In this document: positions 50,875-57,641 of the stretch, piece by piece | Numbering within the stretch: the first letter of the stretch is position 1 | Layout of the letters: every line of letters starts with the position of its first letter | Source: Pedomonas mirosovicensis | GTDB taxonomy: Bacteria > Pseudomonadota > Alphaproteobacteria > Sphingomonadales > Sphingomonadaceae | NCBI RefSeq assembly: GCF_022569295.1 | Contig: NZ_JAKFIA010000001.1 | Coordinates: 2,371,001-2,435,000, forward strand | Reading direction: 5' to 3' | DNA: 64,000 nt | Program-made: the position numbers and the translations under genes | The notes under the pieces: model-generated | Told to the model about the DNA's origin: nothing | Seen by the model: only the letters and a program-made list of their open reading frames with translations | The model's database searches: none

Positions 50875-51864
50875 ATGCATGAAACCAAGGCCATCGAGAG
50901 CGATGCAATTAATTGCAATGCTGCTTCCATCATCGTCCCGGCGGAAATGGCGGCGTCGGCTCTCACAGTGGCGATCCCAGAGCCGGTTCGGCGTCTTCTA
51001 TCCTCTTCCCTTTCCAGCAACAGCCAGCGCGCTTACACGGCTGATCTGGCCCATTTCCGGGCATCTGGTAGGATCATACCCTGCCCACCACACAGCATCG
51101 CGGAGTATCTGGCCACTCTAGCCGATACCCATGCGGTCGCCACGATCCAGCGGAGGCTTGCAGCTATCGGGAAGGCACACCGCGCCCTTGGCCACGACGA
51201 TCCTTGCCGGACTGAAATCGTGAAGGCGACGCTGCGCGGGATCAAACGGATCAGGGGCGTAGCGCAGCGTGAAGCACAAGCCCTTCTACGCGACGACCTT
51301 TTTGCCGTTCTAGAACGAATAGGCGATCGCCCGATTGACCTGCGGGACAAGGCATTGCTGCTGATCGGGTTCGCCGGGGCGTTCCGCCGCTCCGAGCTGG
51401 TCGGTCTGAACTGTAACGATGTCGAGCATGCACGTCAGGGCGTCATCTTGCACCTACGCCGATCCAAGACCGATCAGACCGGCCAAGGTCGCAAAATCGC
51501 CATTCCCTTTGGGCGGACGCGGTGGTGCCCGGTGCGCCACCTCACCGATTGGCTCGCCCATGCAGGCATCGAACAGGGGCCGCTGTTCCGCAGTATTGAC
51601 CGGCATGGTCGTATTGCCTCCAGTCGGCTGTCCGGGGGCGCAGTCTCCACAATTATTAAGAAGCGGCTGTCCGCAGCAGGCTTCGATCCCAATGTCTATT
51701 CTGGGCACAGCCTGCGGGCTGGCTTGGCCACCAGTGCCGCTATGGCCGGGGCATCAACTTGGAAGATTCGGCAGCAGACTGGCCACGCCTCAGAGGTAAT
51801 GCTGAACCGCTACATTCGGAATGGCGACATGTTCAGCGAGAATGCGGCAGGTACAGTGCTGTGA
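50875..51864 (+). CDS. Tyrosine site-specific recombinase
   Basis: 329 residues. A SAM-like N-terminal arm-binding domain (about 35-130) precedes the catalytic domain with R172 (GAFRRSEL), K198 (RRSKTDQT), H278-S-L-R281, H304 (TGHAS) and nucleophile Y313 (LNRYIR): a complete set. The palindrome TGCAATTAATTGCA lies within its first codons, which might be an autoregulatory or recombination site; a later start (Met24) is possible. It could be an integrase, resolvase or remnant, since a large serine integrase sits at the element border. Confidence 0.9.
   Translation: MHETKAIESDAINCNAASIIVPAEMAASALTVAIPEPVRRLLSSSLSSNSQRAYTADLAHFRASGRIIPCPPHSIAEYLATLADTHAVATIQRRLAAIGKAHRALGHDDPCRTEIVKATLRGIKRIRGVAQREAQALLRDDLFAVLERIGDRPIDLRDKALLLIGFAGAFRRSELVGLNCNDVEHARQGVILHLRRSKTDQTGQGRKIAIPFGRTRWCPVRHLTDWLAHAGIEQGPLFRSIDRHGRIASSRLSGGAVSTIIKKRLSAAGFDPNVYSGHSLRAGLATSAAMAGASTWKIRQQTGHASEVMLNRYIRNGDMFSENAAGTVL
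50904..50917. repeat. Palindrome copy 2 (14-bp core)
   Basis: TGCAATTAATTGCA, the core shared with 44817 and 52888, located at the 5' end of the tyrosine recombinase reading frame. Confidence 0.65.
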
Positions 51865-52029
51865 ATGGTCAAACCCACATAATAACAACAATTTTCAGTA
51901 CTGTTACAAAAGACGTCATCCAAATGAATGGCGCAGTTAACGCTAATCTGGGCGAATGGTGGCGATAGCCTTAAGCTATAGGCGGCTGTGATAGTCAGCA
52001 TACCCCAGCTATTAGGAGGAGGCAGGAGC

Positions 52030-52719
52030 TTGGATGCGGAACTGAAGAGTGCAGCCTTTGAAATTGCGCGCAGAGTGGCAGCCTGCCCCCATTCCAACGG
52101 ATGTAGAGCGGAGTTCTACGGCAAGGCCCGATCGGGCGAACAGAGGCATATTGCTCCTGTACCATCGCCAGACTTCATTGGCTCCCGCTACTCCGGTCTG
52201 GTAATCATTGGTGGCAATCCGGGCCTTGCTCACCATGACATCCACCACGCCAACGATCGGCACATGTTCGACCTCCAGCGTAAAATTGCAGCGGGCGATC
52301 AAGCCGCCTTTGATGAACTACTAGAGTTCATGCCGCGAAGCATGGCGCACTGGCCACAGGTAGTCGATAGCGACGGCCGGCAACGTCTGCAGTATGACAT
52401 TGAAGAGATTGCGTATGTCAACCTCGTGAAGTGCGGCACCATTCCTGGCAAAGGCAACACGCATTCGCTCTTTAATGGGACCGGCATCCTGAACCGCTGC
52501 TGGGAGCAACACACGCGCCAGTTACTCGAGTTGCTACGGCCAACGCACGTCCTTGCGCTTTGGAAGCCGATCGTCACCCTCCTCGAGGGGCTCGACTACC
52601 CAATCCAAGAAATTGAGGTTGGTTACCATAATGGTGCGAGGCAGCTAACAAAGGACGAACGTTACGCCACGGCTCGCCATGTGATTGACAGCTTCTACGG
52701 TCGAGCAACGAGTTCCTGA
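52030..52719 (+). CDS. Uracil-DNA-glycosylase-like protein
   Basis: 229 residues from TTG 52030, selected because AGGAGGAGG (52014-52022) lies 7 nt before it. LVIIGGNPGLAHHD resembles the UDG superfamily motif 1 (GxxPG), YVNLVKCGT the central strand, and THVLALWKPIV a later core strand. Cys residues near the N-terminus (ACPHSNGC) could bind a metal or Fe-S cluster. Distant UDG-like proteins occur in phage-defence and mobile contexts. The assignment is by pattern; the catalytic residues are not certain. Confidence 0.6.
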   Translation: MDAELKSAAFEIARRVAACPHSNGCRAEFYGKARSGEQRHIAPVPSPDFIGSRYSGLVIIGGNPGLAHHDIHHANDRHMFDLQRKIAAGDQAAFDELLEFMPRSMAHWPQVVDSDGRQRLQYDIEEIAYVNLVKCGTIPGKGNTHSLFNGTGILNRCWEQHTRQLLELLRPTHVLALWKPIVTLLEGLDYPIQEIEVGYHNGARQLTKDERYATARHVIDSFYGRATSS

Positions 52720-52887
52720 TTGCAGACTCATCCGCCGAACCAGCCCACAGGCAATGCATCATTAAGCACCACTTGCCACCGCGAATGGGACCACCCCGCA
52801 GCCACCAAGATGGAAAGGATAGCCCCCTAACCCTTGATAACACTCATTTATCAGAGCCTAAACGAGCCCCGGGGGCGTTACAGTGAC

Positions 52888-52903
52888 GTGCAATTAATTG
52901 CAC
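52888..52903. repeat. Palindrome copy 3
   Basis: GTGCAATTAATTGCAC, identical over 16 bp to 44817-44832, just after the UDG-like gene; both are followed by A(A/G)GCT. Confidence 0.7.
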
Positions 52904-52938
52904 AAGCTGTGCCTGGGCATCCCGCATTACTCGGGCGC

Positions 52939-53559
52939 CTAATCGAAGAGTGCCAACATCTCATCAGAGAGATCGCGTCGACAAATAGCGATCGTTTCAC
53001 GTGTCATCATGTCCACTGGATACCACACGACTGCGCCAACTTCTCCGCAAAGGCCGCGGGGCAATATGTAAGAGCCGTCATCTTGGTAAGCTTCCGGCGT
53101 ATCGTCGCCCGCTTTCACCAGCATGGGCGGATTTTCCCTGTTGGCCTTTTGGTTCATCCCTTGGATTTCACCCTTGGCAATTGGCATCCGAACAATTGCA
53201 AGGCGATGTTCAAGGACCAACAGATTGGGCCTTTCCTCGCCGCGACGTTTAAGCTGTTCCTTCGCCGCTCGCACAACTTCATAGGCGGACAGAAGCCAGC
53301 TTTCCGACAAAGCGGACTGTACGTCCAAAGAAAAGTCCGGCTCTTTTGGAGGACCACCCTCCATCCGCTTAAGTCGCTCACCCTCAAGCAAGCGAAGCAG
53401 CATGTCGAGGCGGCCTATACGCTGCGCTGCTATAATATGAACATTCCCAGCACGTGCACCGAGCGCAAAAGACACGGAAATCCATTTCTTATGTAGCTCT
53501 TCGTCGCTGGCCATGGCCATGCCGTAGGCCGCCAAGAGCAATTCGGTCGCGGTCGTCAT
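52939..53559 (-). CDS. Hypothetical protein downstream of RHH regulator
   Basis: 206 residues, mainly helical. The N-terminal half (about 1-120) has TELLLAAYGMAMASDEELHKKWISVSFALGARAGNVHIIAAQ and looks like a helical bundle; the C-terminal part is mixed. No family recognised and no membrane helix. Its start overlaps the stop of the upstream ribbon-helix-helix gene by 4 nt (ATGA), so the two are translationally coupled. This could be a toxin-antitoxin or regulator-effector pair, but no toxin motif is seen. Confidence 0.65.
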   Translation of the reverse strand: MTTATELLLAAYGMAMASDEELHKKWISVSFALGARAGNVHIIAAQRIGRLDMLLRLLEGERLKRMEGGPPKEPDFSLDVQSALSESWLLSAYEVVRAAKEQLKRRGEERPNLLVLEHRLAIVRMPIAKGEIQGMNQKANRENPPMLVKAGDDTPEAYQDDGSYILPRGLCGEVGAVVWYPVDMMTRETIAICRRDLSDEMLALFD

Positions 53560-53861
53560 TGCCCTTTCGCGTTCGCCCGAATCTCCAGCGCCCGAACCTG
53601 CGCCCTTAGTGTTTCCATTTCCTGACCTAGCACTTTCACCCGCTCGAAAAGTTCGGGTGTAACAAAATCAGGCACGCACGCGTCAGTCTGCACACTCGCC
53701 TCTAGCCGGGCGACGATCTCGCTGTTCAGTGAGCGCCCGTTTTGACGGGCCGCCGCTTCGAGCGCATCCTTGAGTTCGCGCGGCATCCTCAAGCCATAAG
53801 GCGTGATGCTCGCCATCGGAGCGTCGGCGGACGGGGCTCTACGAGGTGGTGCTTTACTCAT
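53556..53861 (-). CDS. Arc-type ribbon-helix-helix regulator
   Basis: 101 residues from ATG 53861, with ATG 53879 as an alternative; starting at 53861 keeps one operator copy outside the gene. The RHH core is ITPYGLRMPRELKDALEAAARQNGRSLNSEIVARLE (about residues 20-55), followed by a coiled-coil-like tail (LFERVKVLGQEMETLRAQVRALE). It should dimerise and bind the repeated site between it and the divergent RHH gene. It overlaps the next gene downstream by 4 nt. Confidence 0.85.
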   Translation of the reverse strand: MSKAPPRRAPSADAPMASITPYGLRMPRELKDALEAAARQNGRSLNSEIVARLEASVQTDACVPDFVTPELFERVKVLGQEMETLRAQVRALEIRANAKGQ

Positions 53862-53923
53862 GGCTACACTGAAGCTCATTTTCGCTCTTGCAGCAATCCA
53901 TACATTATAGCTACACTGTAGCT
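53862..53923. promoter_or_regulatory. Paired RHH operator
   Basis: Two related sites, GGCTACACTGAAGCT (53862-53876) and AGCTACACTGTAGCT (53909-53923), lie between divergent RHH genes. The second is a palindrome with a 3-base centre. The spacing is 47 nt start to start. Confidence 0.6.
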
Positions 53924-53943
53924 CTTTTGAAGGAGTCGGTGCT

Positions 53944-54102
53944 ATGCATACCCATGATGTTCAACCAACGAGTCTGCGGTTGCCCACTAATCTGAAGTCG
54001 CAACTAAAAGACCGGGCGAAAGCCAATCGTCGTTCGCTGACCGGAGAAATCATCGCGATCTTGGAGCGCGCGATGACCACCGATGCGAATGAGGCTGCGT
54101 GA
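53944..54102 (+). CDS. Small Arc-type ribbon-helix-helix protein
   Basis: 52 residues. AGGAG (53931-53935) lies 8 nt before ATG 53944. LRLPTNLKSQLKDRAKANRRSLTGEIIAILERAM is an Arc/MetJ-like RHH core with the beta strand first and the NRRSLTGEII turn. It is the first gene of a run with 54102 and the serine integrase, each joined by 1-nt stop/start overlaps. It likely regulates the integrase operon together with the divergent RHH protein. Confidence 0.85.
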   Translation: MHTHDVQPTSLRLPTNLKSQLKDRAKANRRSLTGEIIAILERAMTTDANEAA

Positions 54103-54470
54103 TGGCCCGCATCATCAAACCCCAGGAATATCGCCGGGAAGACAGCCTCACCAAGATCTCCACTTTGGCAGCCAAGATAGAGGCATCCAACATTGCGGAA
54201 GCCGCAACGATGGGGCTGGAAATCATCAAGTTGAATGATGGCGGCTACCGCGTAACCGACACCACCACCGGGCAGGTCCGGCGCAAAAGATTACGTGATC
54301 TGGATCGGTTCGTGGACATGGAGCGTGACCGTCTCGCGAACGCCCTGGGCTTCCCCAGCGCATACTACCTGCGGACAATGCAAGGGGTCGCGCATGGCGA
54401 GAAAACCACTCACGCCTATGCAAGGGCGCTCCGCTATTTGATGACCACGATCATCGGGGAGGCAGCGTGA
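54102..54470 (+). CDS. Hypothetical protein in serine-integrase operon
   Basis: 122 residues. Its ATG overlaps the stop of the RHH gene (TGATG), and its stop overlaps the next start in the same way. LDRFVDMERDRLANALGFPSAYYLRTMQGVAHGEKTTHAYARALRYLM in the C-terminal half is helical; GLEIIKLNDGGYRVTDTTTGQVRRKR looks like a small beta-hairpin domain. No family recognised. Tight coupling to the integrase suggests a role in recombination, such as a directionality factor (inference). Confidence 0.65.
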   Translation: MARIIKPQEYRREDSLTKISTLAAKIEASNIAEAATMGLEIIKLNDGGYRVTDTTTGQVRRKRLRDLDRFVDMERDRLANALGFPSAYYLRTMQGVAHGEKTTHAYARALRYLMTTIIGEAA

Positions 54471-56122
54471 TGCCTGAACTGCTCCGCGCTGCCATCTACG
54501 CCCGATACTCCACAGACCTCCAGAACGAAAAGTCCACCGAAGACCAGATTGACCTCTGTCGCGCCTACGCTGCCCGCGAACGCTACGAGGTCGTCGCCAC
54601 CTACGCCGACAAGGCCCGGTCCGGGGCATCCCTCATTGGCCGCGACGAGGTCATGCGGATGCTCGCCGACGCGAACGAGCGCAAGTTCGACGTCATCATC
54701 GTCGAGGCACTCGACCGCCTCTCCCGCGACATGGAAGACCTCGCAGGCATCCACAAGCGGCTGTCCTTCCTTGGCATCCGGCTCGTCGCCGTACATGAGG
54801 GCCAAGCCAACACCTTGATGGTCGGTCTGCGCGGGCTGGTGGGCCAGCTCATGCGCGAGGACAACGTCCACAAGATCAGGCGCGGCATGACCGGCCTCGT
54901 CAAATCCGGCCTGTCAGCAGGAGGCAAGGCATACGGCTACCGGCCCGACCCGATGAACAAGGGCAAGCTCATGATTGTGGAGGAAGAGGCCGATGTTGTC
55001 CGGCATATCTTTCGCTCCTACGCAAAAGGCGTGTCTCCACAAGCCATCTGTCACGGCTTGAACGCCAGACACATTGCGCCACCCAGAGGGAAACACTGGC
55101 AACCCTCCGCTCTGCTTGGAATGGAGGCTCGGGGCACCGGGATCTTACGCAACGAGCTTTATGCCGGTCGAAGAGCTTGGAACAAGGTGCAGATGATTAA
55201 GGATCCAGATACAGGCAAGCGGATTAGCCGCCCCAACCCGCCAGAGGAATGGCACCGCGCTGAAGCTCCTGAACTGCGGATTGTGTCGGACGACCTGTTT
55301 GATATGGTGCAAGCGCAACTGGCTGCTCGCTCCCGCACCCAGAGGAAAGGCAAAATTGGAGCACACAAGCGCCCACAATACCTGCTTTCCGGCCTGCTGA
55401 AATGCGATGCTTGCGGTTCAGGCATGGTTCGTTGCGGCAAGGATAAGTCGGGAAAGAACCGCCTGAGATGTTCTGCCCATCACGGCAGCAGGAGCTGCCC
55501 GGCCCCCAAAACCTACTATGCCGAAGATGTAGAAGCCTTGGTTATCAACAGCCTCACCAAGGAACTGGCTAGCCCGGCGCAAATCCATGCCTATGCCCGA
55601 GCTTACATGAGGGAGCGCCACACCAAGACAGCCCAAGAAAACCAGCGCCGCATCTGGATCGAAAGTCGTTTGAAGGCAATCGACAAGGAAAACGCTAGAT
55701 TGGTTGACCTTATGGTCCGTGGCGTTGCTGACACTGAAACGCTGGGGGCCAAATCCAAGGAACTGGGCCGGGAACGGGATAATCTGCGGACCGAACTGGC
55801 TAGCCTCCCCGAGGGCACCAACATCGTTGTGCATCCAGCCGCAGTTGAGCATTTCGCCCGCAAGCTGGCCAGCTCCCGCATCAAGCTGGAATATGCTTTG
55901 CACATGCTGGATGACATGGGCGAACTGCAACAGCTCGTTCGGGAAGTAATTTCCTCGATCACCCTGTCAAAAGACGAGAGCGGGGTGATGGGCATTTACG
56001 TTGAGAGCTATTTGGAGCCGTTCCTAAAGGAACCGGGCAAGCCCCAGAAGGCACAAGGCCTTCTTGGGGTTACACCGTTGGTAGCGGAGGAGGGACTTGA
56101 ACCCCCGACACGCGGATTATGA
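54470..56122 (+). CDS. Large serine integrase
   Basis: 550 residues from ATG 54470 (GGAGG 7 nt before). The resolvase domain begins LRAAIYARYSTDLQNEKSTEDQIDLCRAY with catalytic Ser14, followed by DRLSRD and the helix E region; the recombinase domain has GKAYGYRPD; a zinc ribbon (CDACGSGM to CSAHHGSRSC) and a coiled-coil segment (about 400-450) complete the layout. The last codons (GLEPPTRGL) are encoded by the antisense of the tRNA-Met gene, so the reading frame crosses the attR edge. It is the best candidate for the element's integrase. Confidence 0.93.
   Translation: MPELLRAAIYARYSTDLQNEKSTEDQIDLCRAYAARERYEVVATYADKARSGASLIGRDEVMRMLADANERKFDVIIVEALDRLSRDMEDLAGIHKRLSFLGIRLVAVHEGQANTLMVGLRGLVGQLMREDNVHKIRRGMTGLVKSGLSAGGKAYGYRPDPMNKGKLMIVEEEADVVRHIFRSYAKGVSPQAICHGLNARHIAPPRGKHWQPSALLGMEARGTGILRNELYAGRRAWNKVQMIKDPDTGKRISRPNPPEEWHRAEAPELRIVSDDLFDMVQAQLAARSRTQRKGKIGAHKRPQYLLSGLLKCDACGSGMVRCGKDKSGKNRLRCSAHHGSRSCPAPKTYYAEDVEALVINSLTKELASPAQIHAYARAYMRERHTKTAQENQRRIWIESRLKAIDKENARLVDLMVRGVADTETLGAKSKELGRERDNLRTELASLPEGTNIVVHPAAVEHFARKLASSRIKLEYALHMLDDMGELQQLVREVISSITLSKDESGVMGIYVESYLEPFLKEPGKPQKAQGLLGVTPLVAEEGLEPPTRGL
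56077..56091. repeat. attR: tRNA-Met 3' end
   Basis: GTTGGTAGCGGAGGA, identical to 43591-43605, covering the CCA end and acceptor stem of the intact tRNA gene. Confidence 0.85.
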
Positions 56123-56155
56123 TTCCGCTGCTCTAACCAGCTGAGCTACTCCGCC
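56079..56155 (-). tRNA. tRNA-Met (CAT)
   Basis: 77 nt with encoded CCA. The minus strand folds into a full cloverleaf: acceptor GGCGGAG with CTCCGCT-side pairing, D-arm GCTC/GAGC, anticodon stem GCGGA/TCCGC around loop TTCATAATC with CAT, and T-arm with GTTCAAGTC. The anticodon and loop fit elongator tRNA-Met rather than initiator, judged by the ordinary anticodon stem without three G-C pairs. The gene is intact although the element is inserted at its 3' edge. Confidence 0.93.
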
Positions 56156-56268
56156 ACTCACCGGTGAGGCCGTCGCTATAAGGCCATCGACGTATGGCGT
56201 CAAGCGCTTCGTTTAGCCTTTCGTGCGGACTTTGCCGCAACGACGGCCTCGCCTTTCCACACGGCCGA

Positions 56269-57435
56269 TCATGCGGCCGGAGCCGCAGTCTGCCCGCCCT
56301 CCGCCATCAACGCCAGCATCAACGGATGAGCAGGCGTCGTGCCGCTGATCCAGCCGCCGCCCAATACGCGCTCCCCGCTGTAGAACACGCATGCCTGACC
56401 GGGGGAAACGCCGGCCTCTGGCTCCTCGAACACCACATGCGGCTGGGGCAGCGGCAGGTAGCGCGCCGCAACCGGACGGCTGGTGGAGCGCACCCGCACC
56501 ATGACCGGCGCGCCATCCGCAGGGATATCCTCGCCTAGCCAGTTCACATCCCTCAGCGCAAGCGATGCCGTCAGCAGCGCCTCGCGCGGGCCGACGATGA
56601 CGCGCTTGCGCGCGGGGTCGAGCCTGACCACATAGATCGGCTCCGCAAGGCCGCCGATCTCCAGCCCCTTCCGCTGACCGACCGTGTAATGAATAATGCC
56701 CTTGTGCGTGCCCAGCACCCGCCCGTCGATATGGACGATCTCGCCGGGCTCAATCGCGCCGGGGCGCAGCTTCTCCACCACGTCCACATATTTGCCGGAG
56801 GGGACGAAGCAGATGTCCTGGCTGTCCGGCTTGTTGGCAACCGCCAGCCCAAAGCGTTCGGCAAGCGCCCGCACGTCCGGCTTGTGCATGCCGCCCAGCG
56901 GGAAGCGCAGATAGCCAAGCGCCTCGCGAGGCGTCGAGAACAGGAAATAGCTCTGGTCCCGCGCCGGATCGACCGCCATGTGCAGCTCGGGCGCGCCCAG
57001 TGGCCCAAGGCGGCGCACATAGTGGCCGGTGGCGAGGCAATCTGCGCCGAGGTCGCGGGCGGTCTCCAAGAGGTCCTTGAACTTGACCTCCTGGTTGCAC
57101 TGCACGCAGGGGATCGGCGTCTCGCCGCGCAGGTAACTGTCGGCGAAGTCATCCATCACCGATTGGCGGAAGCGGCTCTCGTAATCCAGCACATAGTGGG
57201 GAATGCCGATGCGGTCCGCCACGCGGCGGGCGTCGTGAATGTCCGTGCCCGCGCAGCAGGCCCCGGTGCGACCCACCGCCTTGCCGTGGTCGTAAAGCTG
57301 AAGCGTGATGCCCACCACATCGTAGCCTTGGTCTTTCAGCAGCGCGGCCACGACAGACGAGTCCACCCCGCCCGACATCGCCACCACGACACGGGTTTCG
57401 GCTTCCGGCTTCTCAAATCCGAGCGAATTGGTCAT
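56269..57435 (-). CDS. mnmA: tRNA 2-thiouridylase MnmA
   Basis: 388 residues from ATG 57435; the longer upstream frame is not coding. PP-loop [18 protein letters not shown] for [13 protein letters not shown] with the first catalytic Cys, [10 protein letters not shown], and [16 protein letters not shown] with the second catalytic Cys. It transfers sulfur to the wobble uridine of tRNA-Lys, -Glu and -Gln. The lower [22 protein letters not shown] segment is present. Length is normal. A housekeeping gene next to the flagellar cluster. Confidence 0.95.
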   Translation of the reverse strand: MTNSLGFEKPEAETRVVVAMSGGVDSSVVAALLKDQGYDVVGITLQLYDHGKAVGRTGACCAGTDIHDARRVADRIGIPHYVLDYESRFRQSVMDDFADSYLRGETPIPCVQCNQEVKFKDLLETARDLGADCLATGHYVRRLGPLGAPELHMAVDPARDQSYFLFSTPREALGYLRFPLGGMHKPDVRALAERFGLAVANKPDSQDICFVPSGKYVDVVEKLRPGAIEPGEIVHIDGRVLGTHKGIIHYTVGQRKGLEIGGLAEPIYVVRLDPARKRVIVGPREALLTASLALRDVNWLGEDIPADGAPVMVRVRSTSRPVAARYLPLPQPHVVFEEPEAGVSPGQACVFYSGERVLGGGWISGTTPAHPLMLALMAEGGQTAAPAA

Positions 57436-57591
57436 CGGCGTCACGTAGCGCGCGCGAGACTTATCCACAAGGGCGGGCCCGGCAATTTTCGCCCAGCCGT
57501 GCCAAGCTTGCCGGGCGACAAGCCGCCAACACCCTCGGCAAGAATCGCCACGAACCCCCATAACCTATTGTTATTTAAGGATTTCAAAAGT

Positions 57592-57607
57592 TGGCCCGGC
57601 ATTTGCT
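57592..57607 (+). promoter_or_regulatory. Sigma-54 promoter of fliK
   Basis: TGGCCC (57592-57597), 5-base spacer, TTGCT (57603-57607); the invariant GG and GC are exactly 10 nt apart. The predicted start is about 25 nt before ATG 57642. Middle and late flagellar genes in many alphaproteobacteria use RpoN. Confidence 0.75.
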
Positions 57608-57641
57608 TATCTGTTTGGCGAATGCACGAAACGGAGCAAGC

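Larger units (their letters stand above)
43591..56091. mobile_element. Integrative element in tRNA-Met gene (about 12.5 kb)
   Basis: Bounded by 15-bp direct repeats of the tRNA-Met 3' end. It carries two recombinases of different classes, a replication-initiator-like protein, ribbon-helix-helix and XRE regulators, and probable defence cargo (GHKL-nuclease fusion, HEPN protein, UDG-like protein, DUF488). Parts are visibly more AT-rich than the host (43.6-45.2 kb, 49.7-50.2 kb), it has long non-coding gaps, and host genes resume sharply at both sides. No conjugation or capsid genes are seen, so it is not self-transmissible by any route visible here. Confidence 0.85.
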
